This document shows, piece by piece, positions 52,699 through 60,986 of a stretch of 64,000 bases of DNA (positions are counted from its first letter, which is position 1; every line of letters begins with the position of its first letter). Origin of the DNA: CAVYGN01 sp964413265 (GTDB taxonomy: Bacteria; Spirochaetota; Brevinematia; Brevinematales; JAOACQ01); the NCBI GenBank assembly GCA_964413265.1, contig CAYPRX010000119.1, positions 17,515-81,514 of the forward strand, in the 5' to 3' direction. The notes under the pieces were generated by a model that saw nothing but the letters and a program-made list of their open reading frames with translations, was not told where the DNA came from and made no database searches. A program made the position numbers and the translations under genes.

Positions 52699-53721
52699 AT
52701 GATAATTGTACTTAAGCCAACCGCCTCGAAAGAGGAAATCGATCATATTGTTTCAATGATTGAAAAGGTCGGTCTCAGGACGAATATTTCAGTGGGAGAG
52801 ACGCAGACTATCATTGGTGTGATCGGCGATAAGACAAAGCTCACAAATACTCCAATTGCATCGCTTGCCAGTGTTGATTCCATCGTTCAGGTTTCAAAAC
52901 CATATAAACTTGCAAGCAGGGATTTTCACCCCCCTGATACAATTATAGAGATAAAAAAAGTCAAGATAGGCGGAGGCAACCTCGGCATTATAGCCGGTCC
53001 CTGCAGCATTGAAAGCGAATATCAGCTTATGACCATTGCTGAATCAGTCAAAGAATCCGGAGGTAATATTCTTAGAGGCGGTGCTTATAAACCGAGAACA
53101 TCGCCTTACTCTTTTCAGGGCATGGGCGAGGAAGGGCTGAAATTATTGAAAAAGGCCGGCGCCGAGTTTGACATGCCTGTTATAACTGAAATAATGGATT
53201 CTTCAATGGTCAGTATCATAGAGGAATACTCAGATATTCTGCAGATAGGAACTCGAAATGCTCAAAATTACAGCCTGTTAAAGGAAGTCGGGAAATCAAG
53301 CAAACCGGTCGTATTGAAACGAGGAATGGCTCAGACTATCGAAGAATGGCTTATGTCTGCAGAATATATTATGTCTGAGGGTAACCGCGAAGTGGTTTTG
53401 TGCGAAAGAGGCATAAGAACATTCGAAACGGCGACAAGGAACACCCTGGATCTGATTGCAATTCCTGTGGTGAAAGAAAAAACGCATCTGCCGATTATTG
53501 TCGATCCCAGCCATGCAGCAGGAAAGTGGCAGTATGTGATGCCAATGGCGCTGGCCGCTGTTACAGCCGGGGCTGACGGTATTATGGTTGAGGTTCATAA
53601 TGAACCAGAAAAAGCCATCTCTGACGGTGCCCAATCCCTAAAAATGGAAAAATTCTCAATTCTGATGGGTGAGATAAAAAAAATAGCGCCTGTTATCGGT
53701 GTGGGGTTTAATCTTAATTAA
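52699..53721 (+). CDS. aroF: 3-deoxy-7-phosphoheptulonate synthase
   Basis: 340 aa from the ATG at 52699; GGGTGGGG lies just before it, which argues against the in-frame GTG at 52687. First enzyme of the shikimate pathway. The N-terminal ferredoxin-like regulatory domain (residues 1-75) precedes the barrel with IAGPCSIESE, RGGAYKPRTSPYSFQG, PVVLKRGMA and DPSHAAGK. This domain structure is known for feedback-regulated type Ib enzymes. tyrA starts 14 nt after the stop. Confidence 0.95.
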   Translation: MIIVLKPTASKEEIDHIVSMIEKVGLRTNISVGETQTIIGVIGDKTKLTNTPIASLASVDSIVQVSKPYKLASRDFHPPDTIIEIKKVKIGGGNLGIIAGPCSIESEYQLMTIAESVKESGGNILRGGAYKPRTSPYSFQGMGEEGLKLLKKAGAEFDMPVITEIMDSSMVSIIEEYSDILQIGTRNAQNYSLLKEVGKSSKPVVLKRGMAQTIEEWLMSAEYIMSEGNREVVLCERGIRTFETATRNTLDLIAIPVVKEKTHLPIIVDPSHAAGKWQYVMPMALAAVTAGADGIMVEVHNEPEKAISDGAQSLKMEKFSILMGEIKKIAPVIGVGFNLN

Positions 53722-53735
53722 GGTATGAGGATCAA

Positions 53736-54584
53736 ATGAAGAGAAAAATATTCGGAATATATGGACTTGGATTGATAGGAGGATCCATTGCTCTTGCAAT
53801 CAAGAGTTTTATACCGGGATCAAAAATAGTCGGTTTTGGAAGGAATTTGGAAAAGCTTGATTCGGCAAAAAGATTAGGAATAATCGATAAAATTGCCCCG
53901 GATGATTCGGAGATCATCGGGGAACTGGATTGTTTTATTATAGGGACACCCATAGAGATGGTGGCCAGTATATTTGGCAAGTATATGAAAATCCTCCCAG
54001 AGAATGTTATAGTCATGGATGTAGGTTCGGTTAAAAGGACTGTAATTAATGAAATAGCCAAAATTAATTCGAGGGGCCTTCATTTCGTCAGCACTCATCC
54101 GATGGTAGGCGGTGAAAAATCAGGTTTGGAATTTGCTAGGGCCGACCTTTTTGATAAAAAAATAGTAGGCGTAATCGGGGAAGGACCTGAGGAAATTCTC
54201 GATGAAGTCAGAGAGTTCTGGAAAATTCTTGGGGCTCAGATTGTCCTAGTTTCGGCTGATTTTCATGATGAAATTGTTGCATCTACCAGCCATGCTCCGC
54301 ATCTGATCGCTGCTGCAATTTCACGCTGTCTGGAAAAAGACGGCTGGGCTGATGTCCGTTTTTTTGGTCTGTATGGAAAAGGTCTGCTTGACACTACCAG
54401 GATTTCACAGGGTAATCCTGAAATGTGGGCGGGAATAACTATTATGAATGCCGATAATATTGAAAGGTCTTTAATTGATTTTTCCAGGGAGATCGACACG
54501 CTGATCCATATCATCAGGAATAAAAAGAGAAATGAGCTCGTAGAATATCTCGAGAAAGGCAAGGAATTCAGAGAAAAATTGTGA
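53736..54584 (+). CDS. tyrA: Prephenate dehydrogenase
   Basis: 282 aa. Converts prephenate or arogenate for tyrosine synthesis. N-terminal GIYGLGLIGGSIALAIK for NAD(P), HPMVGGEKSG and the catalytic region STSHAPHLIAAAI. No C-terminal ACT domain. Follows aroF. Confidence 0.93.
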   Translation: MKRKIFGIYGLGLIGGSIALAIKSFIPGSKIVGFGRNLEKLDSAKRLGIIDKIAPDDSEIIGELDCFIIGTPIEMVASIFGKYMKILPENVIVMDVGSVKRTVINEIAKINSRGLHFVSTHPMVGGEKSGLEFARADLFDKKIVGVIGEGPEEILDEVREFWKILGAQIVLVSADFHDEIVASTSHAPHLIAAAISRCLEKDGWADVRFFGLYGKGLLDTTRISQGNPEMWAGITIMNADNIERSLIDFSREIDTLIHIIRNKKRNELVEYLEKGKEFREKL

Positions 54585-54637
54585 AAATATACATATAGCC
54601 GAATGAGGGGTTTGTAATTGATGGGGAAACGGGTATA

Positions 54638-55582
54638 ATGAAAAAGATATGCCTTTGTTTAGTGCTGGCTTTTTTTGCATACCCCTGTCATGCCAGGATG
54701 AATTACACCTATCAAGTCGGAAGTTTCGAGATTAGAAAAGAAACAAATTTTTATATAATGGACGAGTTTACAAACTGCCTCTTTAAGGAACTCGCCGTGA
54801 AGAAATTTTATCTAACGGAATCCGGCACTTCAATTCAACCCGATTTTATAATTAGCGGATGGATGGATTCAATTCCGGGAAGATATGAATTTCATATTAT
54901 AGTCGCCAGTTATACGAATAAATTCAATGAAAAAGCCGACGATCTTTACACGGAAGATCTTTACGGGCTTTCCGGTACCAGGGATGCGGCAAAGGCTGCT
55001 GCAGGCAGGATCGTCATCATGGCAGGAAATGGCTATCTTCCTCCTTACAGGGAGAGACATAATTATAATCTGGATCATACACCAGAAGCATCTGAATCTG
55101 GCAGCCCGGAATCAGCCTTCATACTCAATTTTGTTGATGTCCCGATGAGGTATCCATACGGGTTTATGTATAATTTTCCCCTTGCTTTCAGCTTTGATTT
55201 ATTCGAGTGCGGATATACTTTGTTTTTGCCGGGGACAGGCTTTGGCATAGGAGCAGGGACAAAGGCTGTTGATGTCCACGGTCCCACTGCCGGCTCCATT
55301 CTTCCTGTAATTTTATATCTTCCGGTATATATTTCCCCCGGTAATTACAGCTATAGCAGGCATGATCTGTATTTCAAAGCTGAATATGGTTTTTTACTGC
55401 CGCAGTACAGTTATATTGATTTGAGCCTTAATCTCATACTTAACGGTATTTCATTTTCAGCCGGCTGGCTCGATCTTCCGGCTTATTCCTACGTCTCTTA
55501 TAACAGGGCTTACTACAGTACCTTCTATGCGGGTTTGAAATTCAGCTTCGGGGAATACATTATCAAGCTCCAGGAAAAATAA
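54638..55582 (+). CDS. Hypothetical exported protein with beta-rich C-terminus
   Basis: 314 aa. Signal peptide MKKICLCLVLAFFAYPCHA (residues 1-19). The N-terminal half resembles a small alpha/beta domain with no recognised family; a cluster of aromatic beta strands from about residue 190 suggests an outer-membrane or surface barrel. The gene sits between tyrA and the PQQ-SPOR protein, and may be part of an envelope pair. Confidence 0.65.
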   Translation: MKKICLCLVLAFFAYPCHARMNYTYQVGSFEIRKETNFYIMDEFTNCLFKELAVKKFYLTESGTSIQPDFIISGWMDSIPGRYEFHIIVASYTNKFNEKADDLYTEDLYGLSGTRDAAKAAAGRIVIMAGNGYLPPYRERHNYNLDHTPEASESGSPESAFILNFVDVPMRYPYGFMYNFPLAFSFDLFECGYTLFLPGTGFGIGAGTKAVDVHGPTAGSILPVILYLPVYISPGNYSYSRHDLYFKAEYGFLLPQYSYIDLSLNLILNGISFSAGWLDLPAYSYVSYNRAYYSTFYAGLKFSFGEYIIKLQEK

Positions 55583-55673
55583 AAGCTGTTATTAAATTGA
55601 CAGTAATTCCGACAATAATAATAGCGTTCCATGGCTTGAAAAAAGGGGCTTTCATAATCGGAGGGATATTTAA

Positions 55674-57203
55674 ATGATTAAAACTTTTACTGCGTCAGCA
55701 TTTTTATTTTTTATCGGACTGTCTGCTGCATTTACTGAGGAGGCCGGAGTAGCGGGATCGGTCATCTGGACTTATAATTCAGATAAATCCGTGACAGGAA
55801 GTCTCTCCGTTGTTAATGACCGGCTGTATTTCGGAGTATTATCTGATAATTTGTACTGTCTTTCAGCAGAAAAAGGTGAAAAAAACTGGATATTCAATTC
55901 TGGAAATAACAGCAGCAGCTTCGTTTCCAGTCCATTCTCTGCAAGCGGAAAAATATTCATCGGTGCCAACCAGGCTAAAACGATGTACTGCATAGACGGA
56001 TCAAGCGGATTAACTATCTGGAGCTTTACTGCCGGCGGCGGGATTGAGTCAAGTCCCCGTGTTTTCGGAGGGAGAGTATATTTCGGGGCCGATGATAATA
56101 AGGTTTACTGCCTGGATGCCGGAAACGGCGTCAAGATCTGGGATTTTACGGCAAAAAACGTAGTCAGGGCAAGTCCGCTTATAATAAGCGGAAGGGTTTA
56201 CATCGGGTCTGAAGACGGAAACTTTTATTGCCTTGATGCCGCCAGCGGGAGCACTAATTGGGTCTTCAAGGCAGGGGGGCCGGTTAATTCGAGCGCCGCG
56301 TTTTTCTTTGGAAGAGTTTGTTTCGGAACAGGGAACGGGAAATTGTTCTGCCTTGACAGTGTATCCGGAAGTAAATTCTGGGATTTCATGGCCAGGGGTG
56401 GGATTGTATCAAGTCCTGCTGTTGTTGACGGCAGGATATTTTTTGGGAGTCTCGATAATAATTTTTACTGCCTTGATTTTACTTCAGGACGGAAGATCTG
56501 GATTTTCAGGACAGGTGGAGTAATAGTTTCTTCTCCAGCAATAGCGGACAGCAGAGTATATTTCGGCAGCCTTGATAAGAAATTTTATTGTCTGGATGCC
56601 GGCTCGGGCACCAACCTCTGGGAACTGGAGACCAGCGGTCAGGTAAGGTCAAGTCCATCAGTCTCTGACGGCAGAGTATATTTTGGCAATGATGCCGGAA
56701 ATGTTTATTGCCTTGATTCCGGTTCGAGGGATGTTGAAGGAGGCAATTCACTTGGAGGACAGGAATATTTTGTTTCAGAAATCATTCTTGCAACAAACGC
56801 TCCTGAAAAGCCTGCTGAAGAAATGGCAGAAAATACCAATGCAACAAATATCAACATCACAGTTGAGAGTAATACGGAATCTGCCATTACAATAACCAAC
56901 TATGTTACAAATTATATTACAATTACAAACAGTCAGCAGGGAGCGTTTTCTATTAACCCTTCCCATAATTTTAAATACACAATACAGGCAGGCTCTTTCA
57001 AAAGTTTGAAAAACGCGAAAAAACTTTATAATTCACTCAGAGAAAACGGTTACAATGCTTTCTATACCAATATAAAAATCGGAAGTACCAGGTATTACAG
57101 AGTCAGGGTTGGAAAGTTATTTACACTCCCCGATGCGCAGTCATTATTGGATAAACTAATGGAAGAAGGATACAAGCCGGTACTTGTAAAAATAATCAAT
57201 TAA
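55674..57203 (+). CDS. PQQ-type beta-propeller with C-terminal SPOR domain
   Basis: 509 aa. Signal peptide (residues 1-20). Residues about 30-360 hold eight or so repeats of about 40 residues with the pattern GRVYFGSxDNxxYCLDAxSGxxxW, the PQQ-like propeller (BamB-type). A Thr/Asn-rich linker follows (about 375-430), then a SPOR domain, YTIQAGSFKSLKNAKKLYN to the end. SPOR binds denuded septal peptidoglycan. This arrangement would tether a propeller at the division site or cell wall. I do not recall it as a common architecture. Confidence 0.88.
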   Translation: MIKTFTASAFLFFIGLSAAFTEEAGVAGSVIWTYNSDKSVTGSLSVVNDRLYFGVLSDNLYCLSAEKGEKNWIFNSGNNSSSFVSSPFSASGKIFIGANQAKTMYCIDGSSGLTIWSFTAGGGIESSPRVFGGRVYFGADDNKVYCLDAGNGVKIWDFTAKNVVRASPLIISGRVYIGSEDGNFYCLDAASGSTNWVFKAGGPVNSSAAFFFGRVCFGTGNGKLFCLDSVSGSKFWDFMARGGIVSSPAVVDGRIFFGSLDNNFYCLDFTSGRKIWIFRTGGVIVSSPAIADSRVYFGSLDKKFYCLDAGSGTNLWELETSGQVRSSPSVSDGRVYFGNDAGNVYCLDSGSRDVEGGNSLGGQEYFVSEIILATNAPEKPAEEMAENTNATNINITVESNTESAITITNYVTNYITITNSQQGAFSINPSHNFKYTIQAGSFKSLKNAKKLYNSLRENGYNAFYTNIKIGSTRYYRVRVGKLFTLPDAQSLLDKLMEEGYKPVLVKIIN

Positions 57204-57235
57204 ACACAAGCCAGGCTGCTACCGGAAAGGGATCT

Positions 57236-57817
57236 ATGAGCATTTTTAAATCTGATAAGATGAGCGGGCAGCTTTTAGCTGCTGTAGAGGGTAAAGAAGA
57301 AAAACGGGCATGTGAACTGGTATCAAAGGGAGCCAATGTAAATATAACAGATGAAGAGGGAGAAACACCTCTAATTAAGGCTTCCCGCTTTTCAAAAAAT
57401 TTGGTTGAATTTTTTCTGAATAATAAAGCCGATATCAATGCAAGGGATAAGGACGGATGGTGCGCTCTGATGTGGGCCTCTGAGACCGGTCACAGGGATA
57501 TAGTATTATTTCTGCTCGGGAAGGGCGCATTTGTTGATAATCCCAATAATGACGGGTGGACTCCCCTTATTGAAGCTGTAATAAGCAGACATATTGATAT
57601 GGCAGGTCTTTTTATTAATTGGGGGGCTGATATTGAACATGCTGACAGCGACGGCAAAACAGCAATATTCCATGCGGTTGAGAACAGGAATATTGAAGCC
57701 GTCAAGCTTCTTATCAATAAGGGTGCTGTCCTGGATAGAATGGACAATGACGGCAGAACACCCATTTCAATTGCAGTGGAAAATAACGACATGAGAATGG
57801 CCGAGATTTTGAAGTAA
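57236..57817 (+). CDS. Ankyrin-repeat protein
   Basis: 193 aa without a signal peptide. At least four ankyrin repeats of 33 residues, such as DEEGETPLIKASRFSKNLVEFFL, DKDGWCALMWASETGHRDIVLFLLGKG, NNDGWTPLIEAVISRHIDMAGLFI and DSDGKTAIFHAVENRNIEAVKLL. It follows the PQQ-SPOR gene by 32 nt. Partner unknown. Confidence 0.92.
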   Translation: MSIFKSDKMSGQLLAAVEGKEEKRACELVSKGANVNITDEEGETPLIKASRFSKNLVEFFLNNKADINARDKDGWCALMWASETGHRDIVLFLLGKGAFVDNPNNDGWTPLIEAVISRHIDMAGLFINWGADIEHADSDGKTAIFHAVENRNIEAVKLLINKGAVLDRMDNDGRTPISIAVENNDMRMAEILK

Positions 57818-57851
57818 TCTTAATCATTATCAGGTTAGCAGATTTTATGTT

Positions 57852-57880
57852 TTGACAAAATTTGAGATTATATTTATAAT
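57852..57880 (+). promoter_or_regulatory. Perfect-consensus sigma-70 promoter of the HATPase gene
   Basis: TTGACA at 57852-57857, exactly 17 nt, TATAAT at 57875-57880. A full consensus match with optimal spacing, about 70 nt before the start codon at 57951. Confidence 0.85.
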
Positions 57881-57950
57881 TAGGCAAGTTTTAACAATTC
57901 TCAGTCGATAATTATGTGGCTTTGCATTTTTTTGTCCTGGAGGTTAAATT

Positions 57951-58580
57951 ATGGTCGTTCAAGACCTATATAAATATGAAGAAAAGGGCTGGAAAAACGA
58001 GAACACTCTCCTTATCAAGATTGATGAAAATAAGGAGATCCAGATAAAACAAGCAGCCAGGGTTGATGATGATCATATTCTTTTTAATACTCATGGTATG
58101 TATTACAAGGAATTTCCAAGCGATTTTTCTAAAGTCAGAGCGTACACATCCTATGTAATCCAGTATGCCCCTGAATTATATAAGGAAATAAACCTGCTGG
58201 AGCAGCAGATAAGCGAGATTGTTAAGAATGGCATTGAACATGGAAACAAAATGGACGCGAATAAAAAAATAAGAATCTGGTTTGATTTTAATAAAAGGGC
58301 AAAAATTATTGTTGAAGACGAAGGAAAAGGTTTCAACATAATGGCCGATTGGAACAAATTTTCGCTGAACAGAACCATCTGCATTGTAAAGCAGGATTTT
58401 GAACATTTCGCTGAAATGATTGCATGGTACGGTCCGGATTCAAATGAAATGGACGGCGGTAATGCTCTTTTTGCAGCCCTGGAATTCTGGAACGGCGGAT
58501 TTCTTTACAATAGTAAAGGGAACAAAGTGGCTGCCGTAAGGTATTATCCGGATAATGCTGAATATAAAAATTACATTTAA
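57951..58580 (+). CDS. GHKL ATP-binding protein (RsbW/anti-sigma-like)
   Basis: 209 aa. A C-terminal HATPase domain with ISEIVKNGIEHGNK (N box), VEDEGKGFN (G1) and GGNALFAALEF (G2-like), but no phospho-acceptor His domain, as in RsbW/SpoIIAB kinases. Residues 1-70 are not recognised. It faces a SpoIIE-type phosphatase, and the two stops overlap by 4 nt. Together they suggest partner switching, but no anti-sigma antagonist (STAS) or sigma gene is in the window. Confidence 0.82.
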   Translation: MVVQDLYKYEEKGWKNENTLLIKIDENKEIQIKQAARVDDDHILFNTHGMYYKEFPSDFSKVRAYTSYVIQYAPELYKEINLLEQQISEIVKNGIEHGNKMDANKKIRIWFDFNKRAKIIVEDEGKGFNIMADWNKFSLNRTICIVKQDFEHFAEMIAWYGPDSNEMDGGNALFAALEFWNGGFLYNSKGNKVAAVRYYPDNAEYKNYI

Positions 58581-59626
58581 CCAAGAACTTCAAATCCTAT
58601 AATTACAACATCATCCATGACAGGTGAAATGCCACGTCGTATTTTAAGTTTTTCTGTTATATTTGTCAGCATTTCTCCCAGCGGCAGGGAGCTCTCCTCA
58701 GCCATTATTTCACAAAGATTTCTGATCCCAAGAAGATGATTCTCAGGATCTATCATTTCATATGCGCCATCGGTATAAAGAAAAAGCCTGTCTCCCTTCT
58801 GCATGTAAAATTCATATTCCTTGTAGACCATTTTACTGGAAGCTCCGAGTATTCCTCCGCTGGCGTTAAGTATTTCTATCTGCGAAGTGTTTTTTCTAAA
58901 TAAAATGGGGGGAGGATGCCCGCCGTTTGTAAAGTTAAAAATTACACCCGGATCTTTAGGATTAAAATGGAAATGCCCATAAACCGCGGTCAGGAAATGT
59001 GTTGTCATATTATTGAGCAGGCTGGAGTTAAGACGGTTCATAAACTCTCCGGGTTTTAGCCCGTACTGGCGGCAGGTCCTGTCCGCAAAGGCTTTGACAA
59101 GGGCCAGGAACAGAGCCGCTGAAACCCCATGACCCATTATATCTCCCAGAAATACACCGAGGCCCCCTTCCCTGAAAAGCGTAAATGAGAAATAATCTCC
59201 GCCGACCGTTTCAAGCGGCATATACCTGTAATCTATTTTCAATCTCTCAAAATGGGGTATATGTGCGGGAAGGAGAGCATTCTGTATAAGCTGTGCATTT
59301 TTAAGGTCCTGCTCAATCATCGCCGATCTGCGCCTGAGTTCTTTTTCACTTCTGAGCAGTGCTTCTTCGATCGATTTGCCGGAGCAAAAAGCAGTAATAA
59401 AGGATTCACCGCTGTTTTCCGTTCCGAGAACCAGGATATCGGAATCGCCGTTCTTTATTTTATCCAGGGCCTCCGAATAGTTTTTAACCTTTTCCACCTT
59501 TCTTATTCTGTCGGTTAATGGAGGCAAAAGAAGGCTTTCAGCCAGGGTATCACCATCAAAGTATAAAACCGATACTTTCTTTATCGATTTATCCTGTTCA
59601 GACATAACTTTCTCCCGGACTTTCAT
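58577..59626 (-). CDS. SpoIIE/RsbU-type serine phosphatase
   Basis: 349 aa. The PP2C-like SpoIIE domain starts near residue 105: NAQLIQNALLP, YMPLETVGGDYFSF with metal-binding Asp, GDIMGHGVSAAL, and FTNGGHPPPILF with DDVVIIGFE near the end. The first 100 residues look like a receiver-derived or sensory region without clear motifs. It is the second gene of a unit with the flavodiiron-like protein (50-nt gap). Confidence 0.92.
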   Translation of the reverse strand: MKVREKVMSEQDKSIKKVSVLYFDGDTLAESLLLPPLTDRIRKVEKVKNYSEALDKIKNGDSDILVLGTENSGESFITAFCSGKSIEEALLRSEKELRRRSAMIEQDLKNAQLIQNALLPAHIPHFERLKIDYRYMPLETVGGDYFSFTLFREGGLGVFLGDIMGHGVSAALFLALVKAFADRTCRQYGLKPGEFMNRLNSSLLNNMTTHFLTAVYGHFHFNPKDPGVIFNFTNGGHPPPILFRKNTSQIEILNASGGILGASSKMVYKEYEFYMQKGDRLFLYTDGAYEMIDPENHLLGIRNLCEIMAEESSLPLGEMLTNITEKLKIRRGISPVMDDVVIIGFEVLG

Positions 59627-59676
59627 AATTCAGCATTGTAAAATTATAATTTATTTTAATGGATAATCCAATCCAT

Positions 59677-60258
59677 TTAATAAATATTTAATTGTTCCCT
59701 GCAAGTACGGGAAAGGCGAACTTGAGAGGCATATATTTCAATGCCGCTTTTATTGATATTCAGGCAAACCCTTTCTTTTTTTTCATCCCCATTGAAAGAA
59801 ACCCTGACCTGCTCCTCTCCAAGATCGAATAACTGGTCTCTGTAAAGGCCTTCGACTCCCTGCGTATTTCCCGAGACGAGTTTGTAAAAACCGGGAACAT
59901 ATCTCTCTTCATGCTGACTTACAGTATCTTCTATGTATGCAATATCAGCAGGAGGGGCGAAGAATCTAACCTTTTTATTTCTGTACTGAATTATCGAATT
60001 GAGCCCGATATGCTCAGGGCATGAGGACATATTAACGACATAATCCAGGTCTGAAAAATTCAACCCTGCGATATTGAAGAGGGCTTCAAGATCACTCTGG
60101 CTTTCAATTACACCTGTGTTGACGAGCATTTTTTTTCCATAATCAAGCAGGACAAAATAAGAACTTCTTGACAATGATTTCCCATAGGGAAGAATTATCC
60201 TGTAACTGAATACTGTGTAAAAGACTCCTCCATTTAGACCGGATCTCAGGTAAACCAT
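59677..60258 (-). CDS. Flavodiiron/MBL-like domain with altered metal site
   Basis: 193 aa from the ATG at 60258, 5 nt after GGAGG; an in-frame ATG at 60270 overlaps that site. The sequence LDYVVNMSSCPEHIGLN matches the metal motif of flavodiiron and related beta-lactamase-fold proteins (HxExDH) except that the first His and the Glu are replaced by Ser and Cys and the Asp by Glu. Only the last His remains. It is shorter than catalytic members. It may be a sensor partner of the phosphatase gene that follows it. Confidence 0.55.
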   Translation of the reverse strand: MVYLRSGLNGGVFYTVFSYRIILPYGKSLSRSSYFVLLDYGKKMLVNTGVIESQSDLEALFNIAGLNFSDLDYVVNMSSCPEHIGLNSIIQYRNKKVRFFAPPADIAYIEDTVSQHEERYVPGFYKLVSGNTQGVEGLYRDQLFDLGEEQVRVSFNGDEKKERVCLNINKSGIEIYASQVRLSRTCREQLNIY

Positions 60259-60288
60259 AAGGGCCTCCATTCGAAATTAAAATAAGGC

Positions 60289-60327
60289 AAAAAAAAACCC
60301 GCGGGCTTTAAGCCTGCGGGTTTTTTT
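60289..60327 (-). terminator. Intrinsic hairpin in the leader of the flavodiiron-like gene
   Basis: AAACCCGCGGGCTT (60295-60308) and AAGCCTGCGGGTTT (60310-60323) pair with one G-U-type mismatch. On the minus strand the hairpin is followed by nine U (60297-60289). It ends 30 nt before the start of the flavodiiron-like gene and downstream of a strong promoter, so it may attenuate that operon or end a small RNA. It can also act on the plus strand. Confidence 0.8.
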
Positions 60328-60341
60328 ATATTTTAAGCCTT

Positions 60342-60455
60342 TTACGGGCATAAAATATCGTTAGCCGGGAACAGGCCGCCCCTATTGAATTCGACATAAA
60401 TAAGCACTGACTTGCAGAAAAGAGACATTATAGAAATTCTGTTCTCGGAATTCAT
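60342..60455 (-). CDS. Possible 37-aa leader peptide
   Basis: ATG at 60455-60453 on the minus strand, preceded by AGGGG six nt upstream, reading 37 codons to a TAA at 60344-60342. It has a good promoter before it and a terminator hairpin 15 nt after it. The peptide has no run of a single amino acid; two Cys, several Ile and a C-terminal NDILCP. It may be a leader peptide, a true micro-protein, or an accidental frame in a small RNA. Confidence 0.5.
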   Translation of the reverse strand: MNSENRISIMSLFCKSVLIYVEFNRGGLFPANDILCP

Positions 60456-60483
60456 TATAAACCCCTAAGATTATATCGGAATG

Positions 60484-60512
60484 ATTTTAGCATCTATTAA
60501 GAGCTTTGTCAA
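60484..60512 (-). promoter_or_regulatory. Strong promoter of the leader/flavodiiron-like unit
   Basis: Minus strand TTGACA (60512-60507), 17 nt, TAAAAT (60489-60484); start near 60477. It would give a leader of about 220 nt before the flavodiiron-like gene, or a small RNA of about 190 nt if all transcripts stop at the hairpin. Confidence 0.75.
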
Positions 60513-60556
60513 ATTTAAAATTAAAAAACTCGATAAACCTGAATAATTCTTATTGC

Positions 60557-60585
60557 TTGACAATTAAGCTTTTAGGAATTAGAAT
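60557..60585 (+). promoter_or_regulatory. Promoter of the receiver gene
   Basis: TTGACA (60557-60562), 17 nt, TAGAAT (60580-60585). GGAGG precedes the ATG at 60615 by 5 nt. Confidence 0.75.
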
Positions 60586-60614
60586 AAAATCAAGGAGATC
60601 TGAGCGGAGGTTAG

Positions 60615-60986
60615 ATGCACAGGATTCTCGCTGTTGATGATTATCAGGAGATTCTCAATATAGTTAAAACCAAACTCACAAGGAGCGGATACGAGGTTGA
60701 AACTACGAGTGATGCTTCTGAAGTCCTGGAATTGATAAAAAATTTCAATCCTGAAGTTATACTGATGGATATAATGATGCCGAGAATAACAGGCTTTGAG
60801 CTGTGCAAAATGATTAAGGCCGATGCCGGTATGAAGCACATCAAAATTATTTTTTTAACTGCGAAGGACCTTGATTTCGCACGCAAAAAGGCGGAAGAAG
60901 TAGGTTCCGACGGATTTATCGCAAAGCCCTTTTCACCCAATGAGCTTGCCGAATATATTGACTCACTCTTCAGTAATGTGAAATGA
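60615..60986 (+). CDS. Single-domain response regulator (CheY-like)
   Basis: 123 aa receiver domain only: acidic pair in LAVDDYQE, phospho-acceptor Asp in VILMDIMMPRITG and Lys in IAKPFSP. No output domain, so it acts by binding a partner. Its gene overlaps aroE by 4 nt. No dedicated kinase is nearby; the divergent neighbours are regulatory, so a link with the phosphatase unit is possible. Confidence 0.93.
   Translation: MHRILAVDDYQEILNIVKTKLTRSGYEVETTSDASEVLELIKNFNPEVILMDIMMPRITGFELCKMIKADAGMKHIKIIFLTAKDLDFARKKAEEVGSDGFIAKPFSPNELAEYIDSLFSNVK

Noticed and set aside
53296..53634. Antisense 112-codon frame in aroF
   Set aside because: aroF is intact and fully conserved across the region, and the frame lacks a ribosome site.
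55674..57203. Tandem DNA repeat in the propeller gene
   Set aside because: The repetition is at protein level; the copies differ at many DNA positions, so no recent tandem duplication is supported.
60289..60477. 6S RNA
   Set aside because: Size and promoter-terminator layout would fit, but I cannot recognise the typical long rod with central bubble; a leader/attenuator or other small RNA is equally possible.
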